The notes under the pieces: model-generated
The model's input: the letters and a program-made list of their open reading frames with translations, nothing else
What the model was told of the DNA's origin: nothing
Database searches by the model: none
Position numbers and translations under genes: made by a program
NCBI RefSeq assembly: GCF_030056665.1
Contig: NZ_JASHIG010000029.1
Origin: Flectobacillus roseus
GTDB taxonomy: Bacteria; Bacteroidota; Bacteroidia; Cytophagales; Spirosomataceae
Reading direction: 5' to 3' (one strand)
DNA: 64,000 nt
Shown: positions 35,001 through 44,209 of the stretch, one piece after another
Position numbering within the stretch: the stretch's first letter is position 1
Layout of the letters: every line of letters begins with the position of its first letter

Positions 35001-36371
35001 ATCAATAACGAAAGTGTTTGTACAGGTACGAAAATACTGTTTTATGTGAATTCTACCGACCCTACTGCTAGTAATAAATATACCTTGCGTTTATCAAATC
35101 AGACGGGAGTAAAAACTGATATTTTTGAAACGACAAAAACGGGTTGGCAATGGGCAGAAATTCCTAAAACAATTCCTTACAGCTATTACAGACTAGAAAT
35201 GATAGCGCAAGAGGGCGATGTTTCTAACCTTGATTCACAGCGTTCATTTTATGTGAATTCTCCTCCAATGATGAACATGTTGGGGAATATTACGATTAAT
35301 TATGGTCAAACAGGAAACTTGACGCTTGTTCCTCAAATTACGCCAATTAATCCTTACCAAACTTTTAGTTATACATTGAGTAATGGTGCTGTTGGAACTT
35401 TCACGAACTACAATTATTCAAGTTTTTCAGTAATAGTATCTCCGAGAACTTCTCAAAATATTACGTTTACCAAAATATCAAATATGTGTGGACTAGGAGA
35501 GGTGAAAGGAAGCGCACAAGTAACTGTCAATCCAGAGTCGAGTAAACAAATTGAACATTTTGTGCCTTTTCGAACAAAGATGTGTGCAGGAAGTAAAGTT
35601 GAAATTATGTATTCAACAACAGGAAGCTTTGCAAGCAATGCCAAATTTGAAGTACAGATTTCTGACAAAAATGGACAGAACTTTAAAACAATCAATTCTG
35701 CTCCAATTCCCAATGCTACTAACTACCTGTTAGCGACTTTACCAGTAGACTTGCCTGAAGGTAATGAGTATCGTTTCAAAGTGATTAGTAACGAAGCAAA
35801 TTCGACGGGAGCATCGACTATGAGTCCTCTCTCGGTAGCTTCTGTGATAATGGCTGAGTTTGATACGACAAAATATTTTTACTCATCATCAGATAAGCCA
35901 GTAAATTTAAAAGTTAATGCCAAAGGGAAATTTCCAATAGGTGTTTATATTGGTCCTGATGGCTTGACTTCAAAGTACTATGTAATAAGCAGCTCTCCCT
36001 TTGAAATCCCATTTTTGGCAAGTACAGCAAAACAGTTTCAGATATTTAGAGTACTCAATAACGAATGTGGGGAAGGTACGGTAGGAGCAAAATCCATAGC
36101 AACTCTTGAGCTAGTGACAGGTTTAGAAGATATACAATCTCTAGGTGTGGTAATAGGTCCAAATCCTGCTAGTGACTATGTTACCATCAACTGTGATGAA
36201 CCAAATATCAAGTGCGAACTGACTGATATGCTTGGAAATCAAGTATCGGAACAACTCCTACAATCGGGTACCAATGTAATAAGTTTACAGAAATTTAATA
36301 GTGGAGTTTACCATGTTAAAATTTCTAAAGCAAACAAGATTGCTGTGTTTAAACTCATAAAAACGAACTAA
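32058..36371 (+). CDS. giant secreted seven-module repeat protein with T9SS sorting domain
   Basis: 1437 residues. A signal peptide (LLLISLWCCAIITSLGQ) is followed by seven modules of about 190 residues, each opening with a Cys word (LCPNKN, FCKGAN, YCLGDT, ICADSK, LCKGQK, VCTGTK, MCAGSK near residues 38, 238, 419, 612, 800, 987, 1174) and closing with NxCG (NGCGIG, GVCGTG, NLCGVN, NQCGTT, NQCGKI, NMCGLG, NECGEG). Modules are beta-rich and Ser/Thr-rich, probably Ig-like with one disulfide each (inference). The last ~75 residues (VIGPNPASDYVTI, NSGVYHVKISK) form a type A T9SS C-terminal domain. Probable surface adhesin or matrix protein; a close paralogue follows. Confidence 0.85.
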   Translation: MYRLLLLISLWCCAIITSLGQSISVISVVEPASSRYLCPNKNLVVAYLTSGAFNADNKFSIQLEYDSYLSPTKEVLTLETKDSLGFLVGKIPASITKYMKEYETPYYTVSVVSSSPVVSATLGGSSGYLPVGELPDQTIKQVGKVYMPQNGSATVTLRGRGSAPYTLTTSDGRKFVASGNYGPGGINETQMVLSSQKSETITFSTIENGCGIGKISGKIEAVVTENSLQFASLDNRFFCKGANMQLPINKIGNWNADNKYVIELTSELSGTVYTVEATEKDGLVTGKVPTLLNTGNYTVRVYTTSPEAATATYTISIFDATQLTLRSISASSITFGTSVVLNVGVTGASPILFELSDGTKGRLINSYGNSFEITVNPQTSQTYKFKSVSGVCGTGVGLGEFAVTVKEGIEVKSTERKKYCLGDTLRATFVSSKTLIKGTPIKGVIKLSGYPDTNVELSGVVKQDGVAEFMLPKSLDFVVQSFSMALTANNTSIQDLLFTKDVATLNKIPAVTSFAADYAIPILDKSGTFTYRATFSGGDMVTYRNSLNQTFTLNSLNSSAVDNFYQETTSIQILSVSNLCGVNNTPSNVFTVIVKNPDKIRLLTPFQYGAEICADSKINLEIQTTGTFNADCKFYLDLVNESGYVLKEGVAEFINNKTVWNVASSNGFYPQKAYLQVRATSPYTIAQKIAVATIKKPEYSRQTTFNFNYTKGGYNETPSIICDNANNYTAKLSNGNTFTSNGFGTVYFEVDTKKSTAFAVTSLSNQCGTTDLNVKFNISYIYKYVGFYEGNYDNSFKQTLCKGQKLNVKYYESYASSDYPVTTPNYRLEISRESSFSNPTVIKNNIAETELSVSMPEGLEAGNYYMRLVDEQTPAISSPVKLIVYQLPPTPVSTIDGQTTYSIKLNQSIVLKKDPTTEEYVYNEQGYSFLMNATGDRSGFTPRVSGVYKISSSINQCGKIDNPLSIKVTVSPIIEWRSNLVINNESVCTGTKILFYVNSTDPTASNKYTLRLSNQTGVKTDIFETTKTGWQWAEIPKTIPYSYYRLEMIAQEGDVSNLDSQRSFYVNSPPMMNMLGNITINYGQTGNLTLVPQITPINPYQTFSYTLSNGAVGTFTNYNYSSFSVIVSPRTSQNITFTKISNMCGLGEVKGSAQVTVNPESSKQIEHFVPFRTKMCAGSKVEIMYSTTGSFASNAKFEVQISDKNGQNFKTINSAPIPNATNYLLATLPVDLPEGNEYRFKVISNEANSTGASTMSPLSVASVIMAEFDTTKYFYSSSDKPVNLKVNAKGKFPIGVYIGPDGLTSKYYVISSSPFEIPFLASTAKQFQIFRVLNNECGEGTVGAKSIATLELVTGLEDIQSLGVVIGPNPASDYVTINCDEPNIKCELTDMLGNQVSEQLLQSGTNVISLQKFNSGVYHVKISKANKIAVFKLIKTN

Positions 36372-36385
36372 AAACTGACCCGAAG

Positions 36386-36443
36386 GAAATCTGTTTATGG
36401 CTTTATATTGGAGATTTTTATCCAGAAGTCATAAACAGATTTC
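36386..36443 (+). terminator. terminator-like stem after the first T9SS gene
   Basis: GAAATCTGTTTATG (36386-36399) pairs perfectly with CATAAACAGATTTC (36430-36443) across a 30-base loop; A/T-rich sequence follows. Confidence 0.6.
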
Positions 36444-36527
36444 TATTTAATCATTGATTTTTTGGGTTTCGATAATTTTCATTTATTTTGTATTAAGTTA
36501 GTAAGCAAAATAAAGTTTAAGATTGTG

Positions 36528-36680
36528 CTTTGAGCTTTCAGGCATCGGCTTTTGGCGGTGGGCTATGGGAAAAATGCATGTCCGTGATCGTTAAAACATT
36601 TTAACACTCTGTGCCTTGTGCCTGTTGCCTTATCCCTAAAACACATAACTTAAATCTTATTCTGCACGATTACTTAAATA
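36528..36680 (-). repeat. single inverted copy of the ~100-bp dispersed repeat
   Basis: Read on the minus strand this matches the array at 28984-29517: AGGCAACAGGCACAAGGCAC, then a GTTAAAATG word, CCCATAGCCCACCGCC and AAAGCCGATGCCTGAAAGC. The likeness continues into the flank: ACTTAAATCTTATTCTGCAC here resembles, in reverse, the sequence at about 28950-28980. It lies upstream of the second T9SS gene; a frame across it is not considered real. Confidence 0.8.
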
Positions 36681-36871
36681 TCTCTAAGTTTATTAAAAGT
36701 GGAAAGTCTTTCTGTAATTTTTGCACACCTTTAAAATACAGCAAACGAATGTCGTTCAAACCTATTTCTCCGACTATTTCGCCTTATTCATGGCTTATTT
36801 TAGAGGTTTTACTACACGCTTTCCTCTCAATTTAACTGTTCTAATTTCACATTTACTACAAACTCAATCTT

Positions 36872-39800
36872 ATGTTTAAACATCTACTTTCGGTAATGCT
36901 TTGTTGCTTGCTTTCTCTCACAGCATGGACACAAAGTGTAAGCTTAGATGCTGTTATTGAGCCATCCAAGGAGTATCTATGTGCAGGCAAGAATGTCGTA
37001 CTTGCTTACCATACAAACGGAGCTTTCAACGCAGATAATAAGTTTACTATTCAGCTTGTTTCTAACACATCAATAAACTTGGAAACCAAAGATTCTTCAG
37101 GGTTTTTGGTGGGTAAAATTCCTGCTTCAATTGAGGATAATTTAGCTGGCCCTTTTACACCAGTTTACCAAATTCGCATTATTTCAAGTTCTCCAGCAGT
37201 TAATTCTTCTGGTACTTCAAACTATAATATTGGCATTTTGCCAGTGTTGACTATAAGTTCAGCAAAGATATACACCCTACAAGGAGCAGCAGCCAGTATC
37301 TCAATCGAGGGACGCCCATATTTACCTTTACCGATGACTTTTGTGAGTTCGGAAAATGAGATTTTTGAAATGACGAGTGTGAGAAATCCTGCAGCATATG
37401 TTGTCTATATGCATCCACAAAAGACGGGTGCGTTTTCATTTAAGTCGGTACAAAATGCTTGTGGTGTTGGCAAAATTACAGGAGGCGTTGATATTGTAAG
37501 TACACCGAATATTTTGGAGTACGCTGGTTTTGGACCAAAGACTTTTTGTAAAGGTGGTAATATTTCATTTAGTGTAAATTCCTTCGGTACTTGGCAAAAT
37601 AACAATAAGTTTTATATTGAGCTCAAACTCAACGAAACGAAATCCTACCAGTTGGAAGCAACCTTGAAAGATAATACTGTTTCAGCCAAACTGCCAGACG
37701 ATATTGTGGTAGAGAAATATTATTCTGCAAGAATATATGCTACAAGCCCAGAAACTTCATCAATGACTGTAAACTCAGTATTGATACGTGACGAATCTTC
37801 TGTGGAGTTAGTGTCTGGTAGCAAGACTTTAAACGTGGGAGAGTCTGCTTTTATGACAATGAATGTCAAAGGTGCTTTTCCCATGACGATTACCATGTCT
37901 GATGGTAATAAAGTTGTAGTAAATTCTTTTACATCAACGGCTCAATACAATAAAAAAGTTACTGGTTCAGAGACGTTCAAAGTAAGTAGTTTTTCAAATT
38001 CCTGTGGTACAGGAGTTGGTACAGGACAATACGCTGTGACTGCCAATGCAAGTTTGATGGCAGATAAAACGACAAAAACGGCCTACTGTCCTGGTGATTC
38101 GTTGGTCGTAAACTTTACAAGTTCTCCTAGCCTTAGTGTGAATTCAGAGATAAGTGCCCATCTTCGTTTAGGAGATGTGGTTTCATCAAACGATTTAATT
38201 CTATCAGGAAAAGTCCTCAGTACGGGTGTAGCATTATTTATGTTGCCAAAAACTATTTCGGCAGATGCACAAGTGTTTGCTTTAGCACTTTTTACGAGTA
38301 GTTTACCAACTAAAACTTTTTTGGAAAGAGCTGCCATTTTACGCACAATTCCTTCAGTTAGTACAATAAGTCCATCAAATATCGCTACTACGTTGGCTGT
38401 ACAAGGAAGCTTTAGTTATGTGGTAAATGTAAAAGGTGGCGGTCCATATAACCTTACAACTTCGCAAGGAGAAACACAGTTTTCGCCGTCTGAATTATTG
38501 GGAGGGCAGATTTTTGGACAAACGTATATCAACAAGAATACAGCTTTCAGTATTACAAGTATTTCAAATAGTTGCGGTATTTCAAATATAGGTTCAAATA
38601 CGTTAAATATCACAGTTGCTAGTCCGTCAGTAATTACATTATCGGCGCCATTTAAAAACGAGGCAGAATTATGTGTAGGTTCAAGCTATACATTGAATAT
38701 CGGCAGTAGCGTAAGTATTCCAACAGATACTAAATTTTATCTAAATTATCTGAATGAAGCAGGCGTAGTCGTAAAATCCTCTGTGGGTGAGTTTGTAAAC
38801 AACCAATTACAATGGACTGTGCCAGACGATGCAAGTTTGCCTAGCACACTGGTTTTGCAGGTGAGTTCAAGTTCATCTACCATAATTGGTGATAAATTAA
38901 GAGTTAAAATTGGTAAAAAGCCACAGTACAGTGGCAATAGCGTAGTCAATTATACCTTGTCATCGCCAGGGCAAGCTACTTTCAATTTACTTACCTCTTC
39001 TCCACTTAATTCGGTGGTTACTTTTGCCGATAATGCTAAGTTTTATGGATCCTCTAATATTACATTGACCTTGGCAGGTAATACCACTACTACTTATCGA
39101 GTAAAGTCGATTTCTAATACTTGTGGAGAAATCACACCGAGTTTGACTTACAACTTGAAGGTAATTACTCAAAAAGTATTTTTTAATAAAAGTTCAGAAG
39201 TTCAAGCTCAAAGAGTGTGTGAAGGGCAAAGTATTTCATTAAACTATTATGTAGTTAATTATACGCCAACATTCAAAGATGAGCCTAAAACTTATCGCTT
39301 AGAAATGTCCTCAAGTATCAGTTTCTTAAACCGTATTGTTGTTAAAACGGGAATTTCAGAATCACAGTTTAGTGTAGTGCTACCTACAACTACCCCGAAC
39401 GGATCGAACTTTATTAGGTTAGTGCAAGAACAAGATACCTTGATAATGACAGACAATGATGTTATTGTTTATAATAGAGTGCCTAATTTCAAGATAACCA
39501 CGAGTACAGGTAAAACAGACTTTAATCTTAATTATGGTGAAAGTATCCAATTGAAAGTGGATAATCCTAATGCTACTCCTTTTGATGGTTTCTGGGTTGA
39601 TAATAACAATTATTACACAAGTATTTTGGAGTTTCAATATTATAAAACATTTACTCCTGTTCGTTCGGGTACTTACAAACTCAATACTTTATATAATGAG
39701 TGTGGAACAAGCGATAATGGATTAACCTTGAATGTGACGGTAAATCCTAAAATTACTTGGAGTACTTCATTGGCCAATACATCAATTAATGCTTGTAATG

Positions 39801-41161
39801 GCGATTCGTTTTTAGTAAATATTAATGCACAAGGCAGTGAAAATGTGAGCAATAAATATTCACTTATCATGAATAGTGGTGCTTTACAACAGATTATCTT
39901 TGAAACGACCAAGACGGGACCTCAAATGGTAACGATTCCCAAAAGTGTGGATGCTGGTCGCTATAGCTTAGTTTTGACGGCTCAAAATGGAATAGTCGTT
40001 GCTACTAATACCGCTACAGCAATAAATTTGTCATCTACACCTGCGTTAGTTTTAACTGGTACTGCAACCTTGAATCCGTCTCAAACGGCCTATTTGTATA
40101 TCAAGCCACAAGTAGCTTCTATCAACGATGCCTATTTGCAAACAGTTAGCTACGAATTGAATGATGGCACGAAAGGAACAGTTCAATATTCAGCAATATC
40201 ACCTGGAGCGATTCCTGTAACTGTAACAGGAACCAAAAGCTTTACGGTGACCAAAGTAAGTAACCAATGTGGTGTAGGGGTTGTGAGTGGTTCAGCCACT
40301 ATTACGTTGAATGCAAGTTCGGATAAGACGATTGAAACCAACAATATCTTAGTGAATAAGCAAGTAATTTCAAAAGTTTGCGCAGGCGGGAATTATGTGA
40401 TTTCATATAACACCAAGGGAACATTTGGAGCAAATGCCAAATTTGATGTTCAAATTTCTGATAAAAATGGACAAAATTTTAAAACCATAAGCTCAGATAT
40501 CGTTTCTTCAACGCCAAATACGCTAAGCTTTTCGGTACCATTTGATTTGCCTGCTGGAAGCGACTATCATGTTAAGATTATAAGTTCGGAAGCTAATACT
40601 GCTAGTAGTTCAACAACGATGCCTTTGACGCTAAGTTCAATTATCAAAGCAGAGTTTGACACTACGCAATATTACTTCACAACCGACAAGCCAGTTAATC
40701 TGAAAGTAAACTTATCGGGTAAAACACCGTTCTATGTGCGTCTTGGCGAAACATGGACAACAGCTAAAGTATATACCGTCAATACTTTACCATTTGTGGC
40801 CTCTGTTAATGCTACTGCAGGTACTTCGTATCAAATATTTGAAGTAGCCAATGGTGAATGTGGTTTAGGAACGGTTGGTGCTAAAAATATTGCTAAACTT
40901 GCAGTAATCACAGGGATTGATGACCTACAATCTCTAGGTGTTTTGGTGGGTCCAAATCCTGCAAGTGATTTTATCACCATCACAAGTGATGAACCAAATG
41001 TCAAAGCTGAAATTTTTGATATGATGGGACAGTCGGTATTTGATACTGAGCTTCATGCGGGTAGAAATCAAATCAGCCTTCAAAGTTTTGGAAATGGAGT
41101 GTATCATCTCAAAGTTTCCAAAGGAAATAAATCTGGAACTTTTAAAGTCTTGAAATTCTAA
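36872..41161 (+). CDS. second giant secreted seven-module repeat protein with T9SS sorting domain
   Basis: 1429 residues, a tandem paralogue of the preceding gene with the same layout: signal peptide (MLCCLLSLTAWTQ), seven modules with opening Cys words (LCAGKN at Cys37, FCKGGN, YCPGDS, LCVGSS, VCEGQS, ACNGDS, VCAGGN) and closing words (NACGVG, NSCGTG, NSCGIS, NTCGEI, NECGTS, NQCGVG, GECGLG), and a type A T9SS domain (VLVGPNPASDFITI, GNGVYHLKVSKGNK). First and last modules are closest between the paralogues. The protein should cross the outer membrane through the T9SS and be anchored or released there. The binding partner is unknown. Confidence 0.85.
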   Translation: MFKHLLSVMLCCLLSLTAWTQSVSLDAVIEPSKEYLCAGKNVVLAYHTNGAFNADNKFTIQLVSNTSINLETKDSSGFLVGKIPASIEDNLAGPFTPVYQIRIISSSPAVNSSGTSNYNIGILPVLTISSAKIYTLQGAAASISIEGRPYLPLPMTFVSSENEIFEMTSVRNPAAYVVYMHPQKTGAFSFKSVQNACGVGKITGGVDIVSTPNILEYAGFGPKTFCKGGNISFSVNSFGTWQNNNKFYIELKLNETKSYQLEATLKDNTVSAKLPDDIVVEKYYSARIYATSPETSSMTVNSVLIRDESSVELVSGSKTLNVGESAFMTMNVKGAFPMTITMSDGNKVVVNSFTSTAQYNKKVTGSETFKVSSFSNSCGTGVGTGQYAVTANASLMADKTTKTAYCPGDSLVVNFTSSPSLSVNSEISAHLRLGDVVSSNDLILSGKVLSTGVALFMLPKTISADAQVFALALFTSSLPTKTFLERAAILRTIPSVSTISPSNIATTLAVQGSFSYVVNVKGGGPYNLTTSQGETQFSPSELLGGQIFGQTYINKNTAFSITSISNSCGISNIGSNTLNITVASPSVITLSAPFKNEAELCVGSSYTLNIGSSVSIPTDTKFYLNYLNEAGVVVKSSVGEFVNNQLQWTVPDDASLPSTLVLQVSSSSSTIIGDKLRVKIGKKPQYSGNSVVNYTLSSPGQATFNLLTSSPLNSVVTFADNAKFYGSSNITLTLAGNTTTTYRVKSISNTCGEITPSLTYNLKVITQKVFFNKSSEVQAQRVCEGQSISLNYYVVNYTPTFKDEPKTYRLEMSSSISFLNRIVVKTGISESQFSVVLPTTTPNGSNFIRLVQEQDTLIMTDNDVIVYNRVPNFKITTSTGKTDFNLNYGESIQLKVDNPNATPFDGFWVDNNNYYTSILEFQYYKTFTPVRSGTYKLNTLYNECGTSDNGLTLNVTVNPKITWSTSLANTSINACNGDSFLVNINAQGSENVSNKYSLIMNSGALQQIIFETTKTGPQMVTIPKSVDAGRYSLVLTAQNGIVVATNTATAINLSSTPALVLTGTATLNPSQTAYLYIKPQVASINDAYLQTVSYELNDGTKGTVQYSAISPGAIPVTVTGTKSFTVTKVSNQCGVGVVSGSATITLNASSDKTIETNNILVNKQVISKVCAGGNYVISYNTKGTFGANAKFDVQISDKNGQNFKTISSDIVSSTPNTLSFSVPFDLPAGSDYHVKIISSEANTASSSTTMPLTLSSIIKAEFDTTQYYFTTDKPVNLKVNLSGKTPFYVRLGETWTTAKVYTVNTLPFVASVNATAGTSYQIFEVANGECGLGTVGAKNIAKLAVITGIDDLQSLGVLVGPNPASDFITITSDEPNVKAEIFDMMGQSVFDTELHAGRNQISLQSFGNGVYHLKVSKGNKSGTFKVLKF

Positions 41162-41168
41162 ATATTAT

Positions 41169-41195
41169 ATCCCGATTACGAAGAGTAATCGGGAT
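41169..41195 (+). terminator. terminator after the second T9SS gene
   Basis: ATCCCGATTAC (41169-41179) pairs perfectly with GTAATCGGGAT (41185-41195) over a 5-base loop, followed by TTTTTTG. Confidence 0.9.
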
Positions 41196-41291
41196 TTTTT
41201 TGTTTAAATGTCTATTGTTTTTAGTGAAAATAAATAGACTCTTTCCGAAATTGTAGGGTAATGAAATTCAGTTGAACAAATATTTTTTACC

Positions 41292-41321
41292 TTGATAAAA
41301 TACAATTGTTCTTTATATTTG
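41292..41321 (+). promoter_or_regulatory. Bacteroidota-type promoter for the TonB receptor gene
   Basis: TTG at 41292-41294, 19 bases of spacer, then TATATTTG at 41314-41321, matching TTG-N19-TAnnTTTG. Transcription would begin near 41327, at the foot of the hairpin at 41323-41354. Confidence 0.65.
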
Positions 41322-41322
41322 T

Positions 41323-41354
41323 AAAAAAGTAGCCTTTGATAAAGGCTCTTTTTT
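41323..41354 (+). terminator. leader hairpin with T-tract, possible attenuator
   Basis: AAAAAAG-T-AGCCTTT (41323-41337) pairs with AAAGGCT-CTTTTTT (41341-41354), one bulged T, 3-base loop. It has the form of an intrinsic terminator but lies just after a good promoter and 160 bases upstream of the TonB receptor start, with no gene before it. Confidence 0.6.
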
Positions 41355-41512
41355 GATACATCGCTATTTTCTTCAAAACATAACGTTTTGGTTCATTATC
41401 TTTTGAAAAAGTAAGTTCCTGCAAGAATTCTAAACGACATTAACATAGTACTCGTATCATAGGTATTATGGATAAAAAATTTACATCGAAATATTCTTGA
41501 AACTATAACGAT

Positions 41513-44050
41513 ATGAAAAAACTGGTTACGATTATTAGCTTACTGGCATTTTATCAAACATTTTCTCAAACCACAAAAGACACCACAACGCACCTTTCTG
41601 AGGTAGTTGTGACAGCCTCTCGTTTGCCGATGTCTATCATGAAATCGCCAGTGAGCATTGAGTTGTTGGATGCTCGTGCAATAAAATCATCGCCTGCACC
41701 AAGCTATTTTGAAGCAATCGAAAATCTGAAGGGTGTACAATTACTTACCTCTAGTTTAGGATTTAAGGTTTATAATACTCGCGGATTTGCCAACCCGACC
41801 AATGTTCGATTTGTACAATTGGTAGACGGTGCTGACAATCAAGCGCCTCATATTGGTGCGCCTATTGGTAGTGCTTTAGCACCTACCGATTTGGACATCG
41901 ACCGTGTCGAGCTTATTCCAGGTACGGCTTCGGCTTTGTATGGGATGAATGCCTTGAATGGTATGGTACAAATTTTATCTAAAAACCCCTTTGAGCATCA
42001 AGGTTTTTCTTTTCAACAAAAAACTGGGGTCAATCATTTGGGAGATGCCAATGCTTCTGCCCAACTTTTTACCGAAACCTCCCTGCGTTGGGCAAAGGCT
42101 TGGAATAATCAATGGGCGATAAAGCTAAATCTCAATTACTTGAAAGGATACGATTGGATTTCGGATAACAACCAAGATTTGAATCCCAATGGTAACGCTT
42201 CATTGGGCTTACTTGGCTTAGACAATCCTGCTTACGATGGCATTAATGCTTACGGTAACGAATCGTCCAATCGTCAGACTCTAACACTCGGTGGCAAGCG
42301 CTATTCTGTTGCCCGTACAGGTTACACCGAAAAGGATATTGCTGATTTTTCTATTCAAAACCTCAAGGCTGATTTGACATTTGCTTTCAAACCGAGCGTC
42401 AATTCTGAATTGAATTATACCTTTAGAATGGGGTATCTCAATAATATCTATCAACGTACCAATCGCTTTAGGTTAGATAACTATTGGGTATCTCAGCATA
42501 TTCTGACTTACAAAAACAAGTCTCTGATTCTGCGTGGATATATGACAACCGAAAACACGGGAGATTCTTATAATATTCGTTCGATGGCCGAAAATATCGA
42601 CCGCAGTTTTAAGACCGATACCCAATGGTTTAAGGATTTTAGTGCGGCATTTTTGGCAAGTACTCAAGCAGGTATCACTACCAATCAGGCTTTGAAAGAC
42701 GCAAGGGTAAAAGCCGATGCAGGGCGCCCACAACCACATACAGCTGAGTTTAATGCTTTGATTAAGAAATTAGGCGACATCAATAACTGGGATGTTGGCG
42801 CTGCCTTGCGTGTTAAGTCATGGATGTATCATGCTGAAGGACAGTATAACCTGACAGAGGAAGCTTTAGCTTCGTGGAAAGAAAAATACGGAATCAATAT
42901 CTTGTCTGGTTTTGATTATCGCATGTATCAGGTATATCCTGATGGTAACTATTTTATTAATCCTGTAGAGCCTGGGAAAGATTTGACTTACTATAAATAT
43001 GGCGCTTTTACGCAGGTCACTAAGTCATTGTTTGATAACAAATTACAGGTTAATCTAAGTATTCGTGTCGATAAAAACCAATATTTTGACTGGCAGTGGA
43101 ATCCAAGGGTAGCAATGGTGTTTTCGCCGACAGATGACCAAAATTTTCGCGTTTCATTTCAAAATGGATACCGATTCCCAAGTTTGTTTGAAGCCTTTTC
43201 AAATGTAAATAGCGGAGGGGTCAAGCGAGTGGGTGGTTTGCCAGTAATGTCAAAGGGTATTTTTGAAAACTCTTATTATAAAACCTCCATAGATGCTTTC
43301 CAAGCGGCTGTAACGAGCGACGTCAACACAAAGGGGTTAACAGTGGGGCAGGCCATTGAAAAGAATAAAGGGCTAGTCCAAAAAAATGATTACACCTATC
43401 TCAAACCGGAAAGAGTCAATAGTTTTGAAATAGGCTATAAGGGTAATTTTTTCGCTAAAAAACTCTTTATTGACGCTGATTTTTATTACAATGTTTACCA
43501 AAATTTTATGGCTCAAGTAGAAGTATCTACTATAAAATCGGGCTTTACGAATGGTGATTCTTTGGCCTATTATCTCAACGACCGAACCAAGCAAGACCGT
43601 TATCGTTTGTGGACTAACTCTAAAAGTAAGGTATATAACTATGGTGCTAGTGTTGGCGTACGCTACCAGTTTTACAAAAGCTTTGTGGTCAATAGTAACG
43701 TTTCCTATGCCAAACTGGACAGAAAAGAAACCAACGATGGCTTGGAGGAGGCCTTTAACACGCCTCAGTGGATTTTGAATATAGGTCTTTCGAATCGTAA
43801 TCTTGGCAATGGCTGGGGCATGGCATTGAATTATAAATGGCAAGATGCCTTTATCTGGCAATCGTCATTGGCAACAGGTACAGTTCCTGCGTATAGTACG
43901 CTCGACGGGCAGGTAAGTTATGAACTCAAAAGTCAACCCATTGAGTTAAAATTAGGTGCAACCAATTTGCTCAATCAATATTATTACAACTTTTTAGCAG
44001 GTCCAAGTGTTGGTGGTTTTTATTATCTGAGCGCTACCTTGAAATTATAG
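41513..44050 (+). CDS. TonB-dependent outer-membrane receptor
   Basis: 845 residues with a signal peptide (TIISLLAFYQTFSQ). The plug domain starts at LSEVVVTASRLPMSIMKSPV and includes GVQLLTSSLGFKVYNTRGFA and VELIPGTASALYGMNALNGM. The beta-barrel continues to a C-terminal strand with a terminal hydrophobic residue (GGFYYLSATLKL). It lacks the SusC-type N-terminal CarboxypepD domain and has no SusD neighbour, so it is more likely an iron/siderophore, cobalamin or other small-ligand receptor. Preceded by a clear promoter and a possible attenuator. Confidence 0.9.
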   Translation: MKKLVTIISLLAFYQTFSQTTKDTTTHLSEVVVTASRLPMSIMKSPVSIELLDARAIKSSPAPSYFEAIENLKGVQLLTSSLGFKVYNTRGFANPTNVRFVQLVDGADNQAPHIGAPIGSALAPTDLDIDRVELIPGTASALYGMNALNGMVQILSKNPFEHQGFSFQQKTGVNHLGDANASAQLFTETSLRWAKAWNNQWAIKLNLNYLKGYDWISDNNQDLNPNGNASLGLLGLDNPAYDGINAYGNESSNRQTLTLGGKRYSVARTGYTEKDIADFSIQNLKADLTFAFKPSVNSELNYTFRMGYLNNIYQRTNRFRLDNYWVSQHILTYKNKSLILRGYMTTENTGDSYNIRSMAENIDRSFKTDTQWFKDFSAAFLASTQAGITTNQALKDARVKADAGRPQPHTAEFNALIKKLGDINNWDVGAALRVKSWMYHAEGQYNLTEEALASWKEKYGINILSGFDYRMYQVYPDGNYFINPVEPGKDLTYYKYGAFTQVTKSLFDNKLQVNLSIRVDKNQYFDWQWNPRVAMVFSPTDDQNFRVSFQNGYRFPSLFEAFSNVNSGGVKRVGGLPVMSKGIFENSYYKTSIDAFQAAVTSDVNTKGLTVGQAIEKNKGLVQKNDYTYLKPERVNSFEIGYKGNFFAKKLFIDADFYYNVYQNFMAQVEVSTIKSGFTNGDSLAYYLNDRTKQDRYRLWTNSKSKVYNYGASVGVRYQFYKSFVVNSNVSYAKLDRKETNDGLEEAFNTPQWILNIGLSNRNLGNGWGMALNYKWQDAFIWQSSLATGTVPAYSTLDGQVSYELKSQPIELKLGATNLLNQYYYNFLAGPSVGGFYYLSATLKL

Positions 44051-44209
44051 GAATGTATGTCTGAATGGTAAGGAGCATCAGAGATAATGATTGCCACTTG
44101 ATTTTAAATTTGAAGATTTGTTTTTTCATTTTGTTAGAAACGTATATTTAACTATTATTGAAATAACTTTCTGCCAGTAGAAATGGGTTTATCCTTAACA
44201 AATCAGCAT

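Noticed and set aside
36611..36835. 74-residue plus-strand frame
   Set aside because: It starts inside an inverted copy of the dispersed repeat and continues into A/T-rich leader; no homology visible.
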